Assembly: GCA_030752605.1 (NCBI GenBank)
Contig: JASMDX010000062.1
Span: forward strand, 62,001-126,000
Source: GCA-2731375 sp002731375
GTDB taxonomy: Bacteria; Pseudomonadota; Alphaproteobacteria; GCA-2731375
Direction: 5' to 3'
DNA length: 64,000 bases
Shown here: positions 18,078 to 26,795 of the stretch, in pieces
How the letters are laid out: each line of letters opens with the position of its first letter
How positions within the stretch are numbered: position 1 is the stretch's first letter
Notes under the pieces: model-generated
The model's input: only the letters and a program-made list of their open reading frames with translations
Databases searched by the model: none
What the model was told of the DNA's origin: nothing
Translations under genes and position numbers: made by a program

Positions 18078-19676
18078 CTAACGCCCTTCCTCTCGGGGGC
18101 TCTCCGTTACCTGCATTTGCCCGCGCAATTGCTCCGCATCCAGCTTGATGTTGCGGCGCACCTGCCCCATGGGACCGAGCGTGCCCAAGGCCTCGCCATC
18201 CACCATGATCTCTATGGCGCCCGCATTGCCCGTCATCAGGACCAGATCGGTGCGGTTCGGCGCATGATAACTATCGCCCGGCCGCAGCATACGGGTCAGC
18301 AGCAGTTCGTTGTTGGCGCCCTGTATTTGCACCCAGGATTCAGCCCGTGCCCGCAGCACCACCCGGACATCACGGTTGGAGGCGCCATAGGTTTGCGGAC
18401 GATGACCCAGGCTGTCGGACGTGGCCTTCAGAGAGGTGACGCCGGCGCCATTGTCGGACGCCTCTTCACCGCTCGATTCGAAATGCGGTCGCTCCGGTGC
18501 TGAGGGCGCTGCCGGTGGTGGTGGTGGCGTGATGGAGGCCTGGATCGCCGGCATGGCGGGCGCGGTATCCACGTCGCTGCCCTCACGCGCGGGCAATGGC
18601 AAGGGTGAGGCATCCAGCGCATTGGGCTGGGCTCTGGAGGGCTCGACCATCGTCACGGCAGACGCTGTTTCCTCCTGAATAGCCGGTTTGGCGCTATCAT
18701 CACGGTCATTTGATGCCATTTCGGCAGACCCAGCGGCGGATCCTTCGGTGGAGGTTTCATTATCCTGCGTGGCCGCATTCGCCGTCACTGGCATTTCACC
18801 GATGCTGACGGCGGTATCTGACTGCGCCGCCGCATCGGCCGTGTCAGCGGTATTTGCAAGGCCGCTGACATCGGCCGCGGCGGCGCGCTCACCCTCACTA
18901 GGCGTTGCCTGCACCTCCACGGCAGCCTGATCAAACGATTGTTCCGATATCTGGCCAGAAGCTTGCCCGGGGGGCTGCATTGGAGCCTGAGTTGCCGATT
19001 GCAGCGGATCTTTCTGGGGTTCAAGGGATGCCAACGGCGCCGTTGTATCAGCTTCACCAGCTTCGGCATTTTTCGGCCCGGATAGCTTTTGCTCTGCTTG
19101 CGGCACACCGGCACCGACCTCCGGCGAAGGTGGCGCCATTGCCGCTTTTGTTTCCGCTGTCGTGGTTGTCGTCGTGAGCGCCGCTGTTTCTCGCGGCGAG
19201 GCCTCGACAGGCTTCTCCGCATCCGTGGCTGCCTTATAGGGCTCCAGCCGCTGTGGCGGTTCGGCCACCGTCTCGATCGGTGCAAGATCACGTTGTTCGA
19301 GGAATATCCAACCGCCATAAACGGCACCGGCCACCAGAAGCGATATCAATGCCAGGCTCAAGCCTGGGCGCCGGACCTCTTCCAAGGGTTCGGGAAAGAC
19401 CAAGCGGCGTTCCACGGGGCTCAGGGCCGCCTCGCGCTTGAACTGGCGAATAATCTCTTCGCCATCCAGGCCCAGAAATTCGCTGTAAGTACGCAAAAAG
19501 CCTATGGCATAGGTGGGGCCCGGCAAATCATCAGTCCAGCCTTCTTCCAAGGCCACCAAATATGTCTGCTGGATACGCAGTGTGGCGGCGACATCGGCTA
19601 TCGAAAGATTCCGGCGCTGCCGCTCGGCCCGCATACCCGCGCCAATGCCGTCATAGGCATCATCATCAACCTGCAT
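18078..19676 (-). CDS. RodZ-like helix-turn-helix protein with C-terminal DUF4115
   Basis: A 532-residue protein with the RodZ architecture: an N-terminal Xre-type helix-turn-helix (LSIADVAATLRIQQTYLVAL, about residues 25-90), a single transmembrane segment (GLSLALISLLVAGAVYGGWI, about 110-130), a very long A/E/T/P-rich low-complexity linker (about 140-400) and a C-terminal DUF4115 domain (VVLRARAESWVQIQGA). RodZ links the MreB cytoskeleton to the envelope to set rod shape. An in-frame TTG precedes the chosen ATG by one codon. It lies upstream of ispG, a common neighbour of rodZ. The name is assigned by architecture. Confidence 0.82.
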   Translation of the reverse strand: MQVDDDAYDGIGAGMRAERQRRNLSIADVAATLRIQQTYLVALEEGWTDDLPGPTYAIGFLRTYSEFLGLDGEEIIRQFKREAALSPVERRLVFPEPLEEVRRPGLSLALISLLVAGAVYGGWIFLEQRDLAPIETVAEPPQRLEPYKAATDAEKPVEASPRETAALTTTTTTAETKAAMAPPSPEVGAGVPQAEQKLSGPKNAEAGEADTTAPLASLEPQKDPLQSATQAPMQPPGQASGQISEQSFDQAAVEVQATPSEGERAAAADVSGLANTADTADAAAQSDTAVSIGEMPVTANAATQDNETSTEGSAAGSAEMASNDRDDSAKPAIQEETASAVTMVEPSRAQPNALDASPLPLPAREGSDVDTAPAMPAIQASITPPPPPAAPSAPERPHFESSGEEASDNGAGVTSLKATSDSLGHRPQTYGASNRDVRVVLRARAESWVQIQGANNELLLTRMLRPGDSYHAPNRTDLVLMTGNAGAIEIMVDGEALGTLGPMGQVRRNIKLDAEQLRGQMQVTESPREEGR

Positions 19677-19803
19677 CAACCTGCTCGTCGATTTGTTTCA
19701 AATGCAACCCTCGTGCGATCCCACGCAGCCAGGCGCCTTTTCTGTTCAGTGCACCGGGGCCCGTGTCTTCGGGCTGCTCATCCGCAATCTTTCGATCAGT
19801 CAT
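19666..19803 (-). CDS. Possible small ORF translationally coupled to the RodZ-like gene
   Basis: A 45-codon frame beginning MTDRKIADEQPEDTG with a GGAAGAAG-type ribosome site a few bases upstream. Its stop overlaps the start of the RodZ-like gene by 11 bases. The peptide is charged, has no signal or membrane segment, and was not recognised. The overlap suggests a leader or coupling peptide, but a chance frame is quite possible. Confidence 0.3.
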   Translation of the reverse strand: MTDRKIADEQPEDTGPGALNRKGAWLRGIARGLHLKQIDEQVDAG

Positions 19804-19954
19804 GACATCTTCTTCCAGATTCAGTCCCGCTGGCCAGACAACGCGCACCGTACATAGTATTCCGCACGCCATCGTTCAAGCTAATGGCGAGACGCTATGG
19901 ATAACTTAATGATAATTTTTTACCAGATCTAAAAAATCAAGCAAATGCATAGGT

Positions 19955-22243
19955 TTAAATTAAAATGTAATGATCTTGGGCAAACTTAGTCAAAGCGGCG
20001 CGCAAACTATGCTCCGGAGACTCATAAATATCATACATAAAGTCCTGCAAAGCTTCCAAATCTAGGCTCCGCACCATCATTTTTACTGCTCCGATGGAAG
20101 CCGCGCCCATGGAAATACTACGCAGGCCCAAACCAATAAGGGCCATGGCATCGACCGGCCGGCCAGCTGCTTCACCGCACAGGCTGACCGGCACGCCAGC
20201 GGCATCGCAACGCTGTACAATGTCGCGCACGATTGATAGGGCCGAGGGGCTTAATTCGTCATACCGGTTGGCAAGGCGCGGATTGCCCCGGTCAGATGCA
20301 AACAAAAATTGCATCAAATCGTTACTGCCGATGGAAATGAAATCAACCAATGGCAACAAAGCCGCCAATTGCCAGGCCAGGCTGGGAACTTCCAACATGG
20401 TGCCGACCTGCAACGATGACGGCCCGTCCTCGCCCATGCGGCTTTGGCGCTCGACCTCACGGTCCAACAGAGCGCGAGCCGCCACGAATTCCGAGACCTC
20501 GGCGATCATAGGAAACATCATCGCCAAGGGCCGGCCGGAGGCTGCCTTCAACAAGGCCCGGATCTGCATGCGCAGCAACACGGGCCGGTCAAGAGACAGA
20601 CGGATCGCACGCCAGCCCATGGCCGGGTTCTGTTCGTCGTCATAGCGGGTCAAATACGGCAGCATCTTATCGCCACCCACATCAAGGGTACGAAAGACCA
20701 CCGGACGCTCGCCGGCCTGGTCCAACACCCGGCTGTAGAATTCGGTCTGCATGGATACGGTTGGCAATGTTGCCCGGACCATAAAATGCAGCTCGGTCCG
20801 GTACAAACCGATGCCATCGGCGCCGGTTTCGCCCAGATGCGGCAGGTCGGCCAGCAGCCCGGCGTTCAGATTGAGATGAATACGGGTGCCATCCTTGCTC
20901 ACTGCCGGCTTGTCCCGCATCGCGGCATAGCGGGCGGCACGGGCCTGACGCAATTCCAGATTGGCGCCAAAGGCTTCCAATGCATCCGCGCCGGGTCGTA
21001 CGAACAGTTGTCCATTGTCGCCATCGACAACCAGATCATCGCCGGCTTCGACCATGTCGAGCAATTGATCCAGCCGCCCGATGACGGGAATCTGCAAGGC
21101 ACGGGCAACTATCGCCACATGCGAGGTCGGCGAGCCTTCTTCCAGGACTAGGGCCTTGATCCGCTCGACGTCATAGTCCAGTAATTCCGCCGGTCCCATG
21201 TTCCAGGCTACCACCACTGCCTGATCAGGCAGAGCATCATCATTCAACTGCCCGCCATTCGTGGTCAAATGGCGCATCAGGCGATTGGACAAATCTTCTA
21301 GATCGTGCAGGCGCTCGCGCAGATACGCATCGCTGATTTCCGACATGCGGGTCCGGTTTTCCACCTGCACCCGTTCCACCGCTGCTTCCGCCGTTAGGCC
21401 GCCCTGGATTGCTTCACGCATGCGCGCCATCCAGCCCTTGTCGCGGGCAAACATGCGATAGGTTTCCAAAATGTCGCGCGACTCGCCGCCGGGCTCCGCT
21501 ATTGCCGCTTGCAACATGCCATCGACCTGGGCCCGCAACTCCGCCATGGCGGTGTTCAGTCGCTCAGCCTCCATATCAACATCATCAGCGACATGTTGCT
21601 CAACAACGATACGCGGTTCGTGCAGAACCGCCACCCCACGGGCCAGCCCGTCATTCAACACCAACCCGGCCAGGCGCCGAGGCAGGCCGTCGGAACCGAT
21701 GTTCCCAACGCCCGGCACCTCCTCCTGCAGGGCACCACCAACCATTTCTGCTAGGACCATGGCGATGGTCTGCATGACCTCGATCTCGTCGTTCACATAG
21801 TCTCGGTTGGTTTTGTTCTGCACCACCAGCACACCCACGACCCGGCCACCACGCAGCACTGGAACCCCCATCAGGGAGTGATAATCCTCTTCACCGGTTT
21901 CCGGGCGGGCCGCGAAATTGGGATGGGAGCGCGCCTCGGACAAGGCTATGGGCCTGGCCAATTGCGCAATCTGGCCAACCAGCCCCTCACCGACCCGCAA
22001 CGTCGTCTGATGAATGGCATCGCGTTTTAGACCTTCGGTGGCGAACAACTCCAACATACCGTCGCGCAACAGATAGATCGAACAAACCTCAGCCACCATG
22101 TTGGCGGCAATGGCCGTGACCAATTGATCCATGCGCTCCTGGGCCGCACCGGACCCGGCCATGACCTCACGCAAACGACGTAACAGGATACGCGGACCCG
22201 ATGGACCGGCGGGATTCACGCCCGCCTCCGCCGCCGGAGCCAT
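19955..22243 (-). CDS. ptsP: Phosphoenolpyruvate-protein phosphotransferase PtsP (EI-Ntr)
   Basis: A 762-residue first enzyme of the nitrogen-related PTS; it autophosphorylates from PEP and passes the phosphate to NPr. It has an N-terminal GAF sensor domain (about residues 25-165), the phosphohistidine domain with GSPTSHVAIVARAL (active histidine in TSH), and the PEP-binding barrel with GIGLYRTELHF and DFISIGSNDLMQFLFA. The frame is open to 22327, inside lysC, with ATGs at 22300 and 22243; none has a clear ribosome site. The ATG at 22243, just after the lysC stop, gives the usual family length and was chosen; this start is uncertain. lysC-ptsP adjacency is conserved in Alphaproteobacteria. 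Confidence 0.93.
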   Translation of the reverse strand: MAPAAEAGVNPAGPSGPRILLRRLREVMAGSGAAQERMDQLVTAIAANMVAEVCSIYLLRDGMLELFATEGLKRDAIHQTTLRVGEGLVGQIAQLARPIALSEARSHPNFAARPETGEEDYHSLMGVPVLRGGRVVGVLVVQNKTNRDYVNDEIEVMQTIAMVLAEMVGGALQEEVPGVGNIGSDGLPRRLAGLVLNDGLARGVAVLHEPRIVVEQHVADDVDMEAERLNTAMAELRAQVDGMLQAAIAEPGGESRDILETYRMFARDKGWMARMREAIQGGLTAEAAVERVQVENRTRMSEISDAYLRERLHDLEDLSNRLMRHLTTNGGQLNDDALPDQAVVVAWNMGPAELLDYDVERIKALVLEEGSPTSHVAIVARALQIPVIGRLDQLLDMVEAGDDLVVDGDNGQLFVRPGADALEAFGANLELRQARAARYAAMRDKPAVSKDGTRIHLNLNAGLLADLPHLGETGADGIGLYRTELHFMVRATLPTVSMQTEFYSRVLDQAGERPVVFRTLDVGGDKMLPYLTRYDDEQNPAMGWRAIRLSLDRPVLLRMQIRALLKAASGRPLAMMFPMIAEVSEFVAARALLDREVERQSRMGEDGPSSLQVGTMLEVPSLAWQLAALLPLVDFISIGSNDLMQFLFASDRGNPRLANRYDELSPSALSIVRDIVQRCDAAGVPVSLCGEAAGRPVDAMALIGLGLRSISMGAASIGAVKMMVRSLDLEALQDFMYDIYESPEHSLRAALTKFAQDHYILI

Positions 22244-22280
22244 TCGGCGGTTTGGATTGATACCATGAGCCCAAGCAGGC

Positions 22281-23501
22281 TCAAGCGGAATCCAATCCAT
22301 ATGCGGAATGCAGGCTGCGCACGGCAAGCTCCGTATATTCGGCGCCGATCAGCACGGAAATCTTGATTTCCGAGGTTGAAATGGCATGAATGTTTATGCC
22401 TTTCTCGGACAGGGCCGCGAACATCCGCTGGGCCACGCCGGCATGGCTGCGCATGCCGACGCCGATAACCGAGACCTTGACCACGTCACCGTCCGCGATC
22501 ACTTCCTGAAAACCGATGGCATCACGATGCTGGGCCAGAATGTCCCGAACCCTGGGCAGATCGGCCCGCGACACCGTGAAAGTCATGTCAGTGCTGGTGC
22601 CGTCGGGCGAGGCACTTTGCACGATCATATCAACATTGACATTGGCCTCGGCCAAGGGGCCAAAGACCGCCGCCGCCACGCCGGGCCGGTCGGACACTTG
22701 CAAAAGAGTTACCTTGGCCTCACCGGAGGCATAGGTAATGCCACTGACCACCGCTTTTTCCACGATTTCATCCTCGTCAACAACTAAAGTACCGGGAGTA
22801 TCATTGAAGCTGGAAAGCACCTGCACTCGCACCCGGTGGTTCATGGCCAGTTCGACCGATCGAGTTTGCAGCACCTTGGCGCCCTGGGACGCCATTTCCA
22901 GCATTTCTTCGTAGGTTATCTTATCAAGTTTCCGCGCCGCCGTCACGATGCGGGGGTCGGCGGTGTAGACACCGTCCACATCCGTATAAATATCGCAGCG
23001 ATCCGCGCTCAAGGCTGCGGCCAGGGCCACGGCCGTGGTGTCGGAGCCGCTACGTCCCAGAGTAGCAATGCGGTTCTTGGGTGAAATTCCCTGAAAACCG
23101 GCAATGACAGCAACTTCGCCGGCCTCCATGCGCTGAATTATATCAGCCCCGTCGATCTCCACGATACGGGCGCTCCCATGGACGTCATCGGTGCGGATGG
23201 GAACCTGCCAGCCCTGCCAGGAACGGGCGGATATGCCCTTTTCCTGCAATGCCATGGCCAACAAACCAATGGTGACCTGTTCGCCGGTGGAGACCACGGC
23301 GTCGTATTCCCGGGTATCGTGCAGGCTGCTCATTTCCCGGGTCCATTCAATTAGTTGATTGGTCGTCCCTGCCATGGCGGAAAGCACCACCGCGACCTGA
23401 TTACCCTCGCCGGCGATCTTGGCCACGCGGCCCGCGACATGGCGCAGGCGTTCTATATCGGCCACAGAGGTGCCGCCAAATTTCATTACTATTCGTGCCA
23501 T
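22281..23501 (-). CDS. lysC: Aspartate kinase
   Basis: A 406-residue enzyme phosphorylating aspartate, the first step to lysine, threonine, methionine and diaminopimelate, the last being needed by MurE of this genome. The kinase domain starts MARIVMKFGGTSVAD and includes GFQGISPKNRIATLGRSGSD; two ACT domains follow (about residues 265-406), typical of feedback-inhibited monofunctional aspartokinases. The frame runs on upstream to 23564, but AGGTGAGG just before the ATG at 23501 and the canonical N-terminus fix the start. Confidence 0.97.
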   Translation of the reverse strand: MARIVMKFGGTSVADIERLRHVAGRVAKIAGEGNQVAVVLSAMAGTTNQLIEWTREMSSLHDTREYDAVVSTGEQVTIGLLAMALQEKGISARSWQGWQVPIRTDDVHGSARIVEIDGADIIQRMEAGEVAVIAGFQGISPKNRIATLGRSGSDTTAVALAAALSADRCDIYTDVDGVYTADPRIVTAARKLDKITYEEMLEMASQGAKVLQTRSVELAMNHRVRVQVLSSFNDTPGTLVVDEDEIVEKAVVSGITYASGEAKVTLLQVSDRPGVAAAVFGPLAEANVNVDMIVQSASPDGTSTDMTFTVSRADLPRVRDILAQHRDAIGFQEVIADGDVVKVSVIGVGMRSHAGVAQRMFAALSEKGINIHAISTSEIKISVLIGAEYTELAVRSLHSAYGLDSA

Positions 23502-23634
23502 AACCTCACCTGGCGGCTCCCAGTAACGAGTTGCCGTCCACTTTTCCCTCGCCAGGCGGCACATTACCGCCGCCGGCGCAGCTATACATACTCAAAGGTC
23601 CGGATCCTTACAAGTGAAGGGACGATTTACATAC

Positions 23635-23898
23635 TTAAGAGCGTATTTTAGGGCGATCAGCCTGCCGGCGGGCGCCCCGAAGCAACAAAAACATGAGCCC
23701 CCTTGGCGTTACCCGCACCATGGCACCCAAAGCGTCAAGATTTTCGCGGCGTAGCAGATTCTGCTCGACCGCATCCTCCCGTATCGTCAGGCGCGGACAT
23801 GACGTTCGCCCGGCCGCCATCACATCCTCGTAGGACCGGGGCTGTACAGCAACCCACTGCACCAGATCAAGAACAAGCGCTGCATTCGCCATACCCAT
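23635..23898 (-). CDS. Conserved hypothetical small protein
   Basis: An 87-residue protein not assigned to a named family. The middle (VAVQPRSYEDVMAAGRTSCPRLTIREDAV) has the look of a small helical, possibly winged-helix, domain; similar short proteins with an RTSCPRL-type motif are, as far as I recall, common in Alphaproteobacteria. No signal peptide or membrane span is seen. A TAGGAGA ribosome site six bases before the ATG supports translation. It is divergent from ubiG and lies upstream of lysC in the same direction. Confidence 0.6.
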   Translation of the reverse strand: MGMANAALVLDLVQWVAVQPRSYEDVMAAGRTSCPRLTIREDAVEQNLLRRENLDALGAMVRVTPRGLMFLLLRGARRQADRPKIRS

Positions 23899-24006
23899 CG
23901 TGGTCTCCTAAAATTTCCTTCTCCACCAAGATAAGGGGCGAAAATCCAATTCTAAAAGTGTGCTATCATTCAAGAATATGATGCAGTTGTAGCAAAAAGG
24001 ACCGCC

Positions 24007-24753
24007 ATGGCCCAGGCAGCCAGCATAGACCCAGGCGAAATTGACCGCTTTACCCGAATGGCAGCCGATTGGTGGGATACGAACGGCGCCATGGCGCCCC
24101 TGCACCGCCTGAACCCACCCCGCCTGCAATACAGCCGGGACAGATTGTGCAGCCATTTTGATCTCGACAGCGCCTCTCCCCGGCCCCTAACGGGCCTAAA
24201 ATTGCTGGATGTGGGTTGTGGCGGCGGGCTGCTGTCGGAACCATTCGCGCGCATGGGCGCCATGATTACCGGCATTGATGCCGGCGAGGAAAATATCGCC
24301 GCCGCCAAGGCGCACGCAAGCGCGGTAGGGGTGGCAGTGGATTACCGCGCCGAAGCGGCAGAAGAACTGGCGGCCACGGGAGCACAATTCGACGCCATCG
24401 TCTCCATGGAGGTGATCGAGCATGTAGCCGATGTAGCCGGCTTCATGGCGACCCTGGTCGAATTGACCCGGCCAAGCGGCGCGCTGCTGCTGGCGACCCT
24501 GAACCGCACGCCGCGCTCCTATCTGACGGCTATTTTAGGCGCGGAATATGTCCTGCGCTGGCTGCCTACGGGCACCCATGACTGGAGCCGTTTCCGCAAA
24601 CCCGCCGAACTGGGCCGACACCTACGCCGCGCCGGCGCCGAGTTGCGCAACGTCACCGGCATACGCTATTGGCCCCGCCAAGACGAATGGCGCCTGTCCA
24701 GGGATGCCGGAGTGAACTATCTGGCCTATGCGGTTCGGCCAGCGCCACCATAG
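24007..24753 (+). CDS. ubiG: 3-demethylubiquinol/2-polyprenyl-6-hydroxyphenol O-methyltransferase UbiG
   Basis: A 248-residue S-adenosylmethionine-dependent O-methyltransferase acting twice in ubiquinone synthesis. The typical N-terminus FTRMAADWWDTNGAMAPLHR, the SAM-binding LKLLDVGCGGGLLSEPFARM and the UbiG-type MEVIEHVADVAGF are present; length is normal. AAAAAGGACC precedes the ATG. Divergent placement opposite lysC is a common alphaproteobacterial arrangement. Confidence 0.96.
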   Translation: MAQAASIDPGEIDRFTRMAADWWDTNGAMAPLHRLNPPRLQYSRDRLCSHFDLDSASPRPLTGLKLLDVGCGGGLLSEPFARMGAMITGIDAGEENIAAAKAHASAVGVAVDYRAEAAEELAATGAQFDAIVSMEVIEHVADVAGFMATLVELTRPSGALLLATLNRTPRSYLTAILGAEYVLRWLPTGTHDWSRFRKPAELGRHLRRAGAELRNVTGIRYWPRQDEWRLSRDAGVNYLAYAVRPAPP

Positions 24754-24821
24754 GCGGCCAAGACAAAAATCAGGAATAGCCGGGACAAGCATTGGCGCCG
24801 TGGCGTAACCGGCCCTTGACT

Positions 24822-25379
24822 TCAGGGCATGTCGGCCTGGTAGTAATCCGGAAAATAGTCGCGCACATAGGTGCTGTTCAGGGCATAGGCGTAGCATGAA
24901 TTGCGCAAACCGGGGCTAAGGAAAAGTTTGCCGTCGCCCTTGTCTTCCATGTTTTCCACCACTTCGAACAAAGACTGCATGGCGGTCGTCGCCATTTGCG
25001 CCAGCATCTCGTTCAGGTGGGTACAGCCGACGACCCCGCCCAAGCGTTCGCGGATGGCGCGGTTCCAGCCCGGCCCCATTTTCAAGCCTTCCAGGCGGCT
25101 ATAGTTCGGTGCAGCGAGGTGACAGGGACCATGGGCGCCCACGTCCATCTGGGCCTCGGCCGCACGCACCACCAAATCCATATCGACGGTCAGGCGTAAC
25201 CACATATCGTGCACCGGCTGGTCCGCCGAGCGCTCGCTATCCAGCATGGAATAGTCGTCTTCCTTGACGTCGGTAATATGACCTTCGATGTCCCACAGGC
25301 CGTCCTGGCGCTCGTAGGCTTTCAGTTCAAGATTACGCGTGTGCGAGAGGGTGCGCGGCGCCGGATCACTTAAAGGCAA
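24822..25379 (-). CDS. DUF2889 domain-containing protein
   Basis: A 185-residue protein spanned by DUF2889: AYERQDGLWDIEGHITDVK, PVHDMWLRLTVDMDL and GCTHLNEMLAQMATTAMQS are the conserved blocks. The function of the family is not established. The start codon is TTG at 25379, chosen because AGGAG lies six bases upstream and no ATG fits. It follows lpxC by 130 bases on the same strand and ends convergently with ubiG. Confidence 0.83.
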   Translation of the reverse strand: MPLSDPAPRTLSHTRNLELKAYERQDGLWDIEGHITDVKEDDYSMLDSERSADQPVHDMWLRLTVDMDLVVRAAEAQMDVGAHGPCHLAAPNYSRLEGLKMGPGWNRAIRERLGGVVGCTHLNEMLAQMATTAMQSLFEVVENMEDKGDGKLFLSPGLRNSCYAYALNSTYVRDYFPDYYQADMP

Positions 25380-25509
25380 GGGAAACTCCTAGTCGGATTA
25401 AGGACAAATATTCATGGCGAGAGGCAAACCGGCATGGGCCCATTCCAGCCTGACCCGAGATACGGATCGGAGATAATAATAACCGTGGCCAGTAAAGCGC
25501 GGAAGTGTT

Positions 25510-26496
25510 CTATGCCGTCACAGCGACAACCGTATCGTCACGGCCCATGGCAGCCATGGGCCGTGCCCAGGCCTGAATCGGAGCCATGGAAGGCTGCGGC
25601 ACATCATGGGTGTATTCCCAATTGGCGGGGTCGGAGAACAGCTTGCGTAGAATTTGATTGTTCGAGGTATGGCCAGTGCGCTGACCCGCGAAATGGCCCA
25701 GGATCGGTCCGCCAGCGAGGTAAAGATCGCCGACACAATCCAGCACTTTGTGGCGGATGAATTCGTCGCCATAGCGCAGACCGCCTTCGTTCATGATTTC
25801 GTCGTCCTGGCCAACCACCACGACATTGTCCAGGGAACCGCCCTGGCCTAGACCAAGTTCCATCAGACGGCTGACCTCGCGCTCGAAGCCAAAGGTCCGG
25901 GCGCGGCAGATATCCCGTTTGAAGCCGCCATTGTGCAGGTCGAAATAACCCGCTTTCTCGGTGATCGCGGGGCTGTCGAAATCAATCTCAAGAGCAACAG
26001 TGAAACCATTCGAGGGCAACAGCGCGGCACGGCGGTCGCCATCCTCGATCTCGACCCGGCGCAGAACCCGGACAGAGCGGCGGCAGGCTTGTTGCAGCTG
26101 CAGGCCGGCGCATTCGATCAGGAATACAAACGGCGCGGAGGAGCCATCCATGATGGGAACTTCCGGGCCATCCAATTCCACCCGGACATTGTCGATACCG
26201 CAACCGGCGAGCGCGGCCATCAAATGTTCGATCGTGGCGACTTTTATACCGGCATCATTTTGTACCGTCGTCGACATGACCGTATCGCTGACCGTATCCC
26301 AGCGCGCCGGTAGGTCTGCATCAGTGGCCACCGTCGCCGGCGTTTCCATTGCGGTGTGAAGATCGGTACGGTGAAAAACAATGCCCGTATCCGCCAGCGC
26401 GGGACGTAGACACATGGCGACCTTAATGCCGCGATGCAGTGCCACACCGGAACAATGGATTGCATTCTTCAGCGTATATTGCTGTTTACTGGCCAC
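25510..26496 (-). CDS. lpxC: UDP-3-O-acyl-N-acetylglucosamine deacetylase LpxC
   Basis: A 328-residue zinc amidase catalysing the committed step of lipid A synthesis. The zinc and catalytic blocks are visible: TIEHLMAALAG, RHKVLDCVGDLYLAG and the C-terminal GHTSNNQILRKLF. The frame extends to a GTG at 26541; the GTG at 26496 (ASKQQYTLKNAIHCSG) gives an N-terminus closer to other LpxC proteins and was chosen with moderate certainty. It follows ftsZ, as in the E. coli dcw cluster, but with a 299-base spacer carrying a hairpin, so it may have its own promoter. Confidence 0.95.
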   Translation of the reverse strand: MASKQQYTLKNAIHCSGVALHRGIKVAMCLRPALADTGIVFHRTDLHTAMETPATVATDADLPARWDTVSDTVMSTTVQNDAGIKVATIEHLMAALAGCGIDNVRVELDGPEVPIMDGSSAPFVFLIECAGLQLQQACRRSVRVLRRVEIEDGDRRAALLPSNGFTVALEIDFDSPAITEKAGYFDLHNGGFKRDICRARTFGFEREVSRLMELGLGQGGSLDNVVVVGQDDEIMNEGGLRYGDEFIRHKVLDCVGDLYLAGGPILGHFAGQRTGHTSNNQILRKLFSDPANWEYTHDVPQPSMAPIQAWARPMAAMGRDDTVVAVTA

Positions 26497-26712
26497 GTCT
26501 TCTATCCGTTCAAACCGGTTCTTAAACTCGCGCGTAGGCACTCTGTATCAAGCAAGCCTTGCACAAGGCCGTTTTCCGTTCCCGCATTCTCAAAGGTGAT
26601 CCCAAGAGCCGAATGCGCAAAACAGAATCTTCCTTAAAAAAGAGTACTTTGTACGATATTATTAGCAAGCGCTCCCAAGATGCTCAAATCAAACTGTATT
26701 ACATTTCATTAC

Positions 26713-26755
26713 GGCGCCAATCTGATTAACCATTTTGGCATATCAGATTGGTGCC
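26713..26755. other. Hairpin in the ftsZ-lpxC spacer
   Basis: GGCGCCAATCTGAT (26713-26726) and ATCAGATTGGTGCC (26742-26755) pair in 13 of 14 positions around a 15-base loop that itself contains CCATTTTGG. It lies 40 bases after the ftsZ stop. No T-run follows on the minus strand, so it may be a factor-dependent terminator, a transcript-stabilising 3' end or an RNA processing site that separates ftsZ from lpxC expression. Confidence 0.45.
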
Positions 26756-26795
26756 GGTGCCGTTTCTAGCTGGTCTTGGTTTGCGCAAATTGGCC

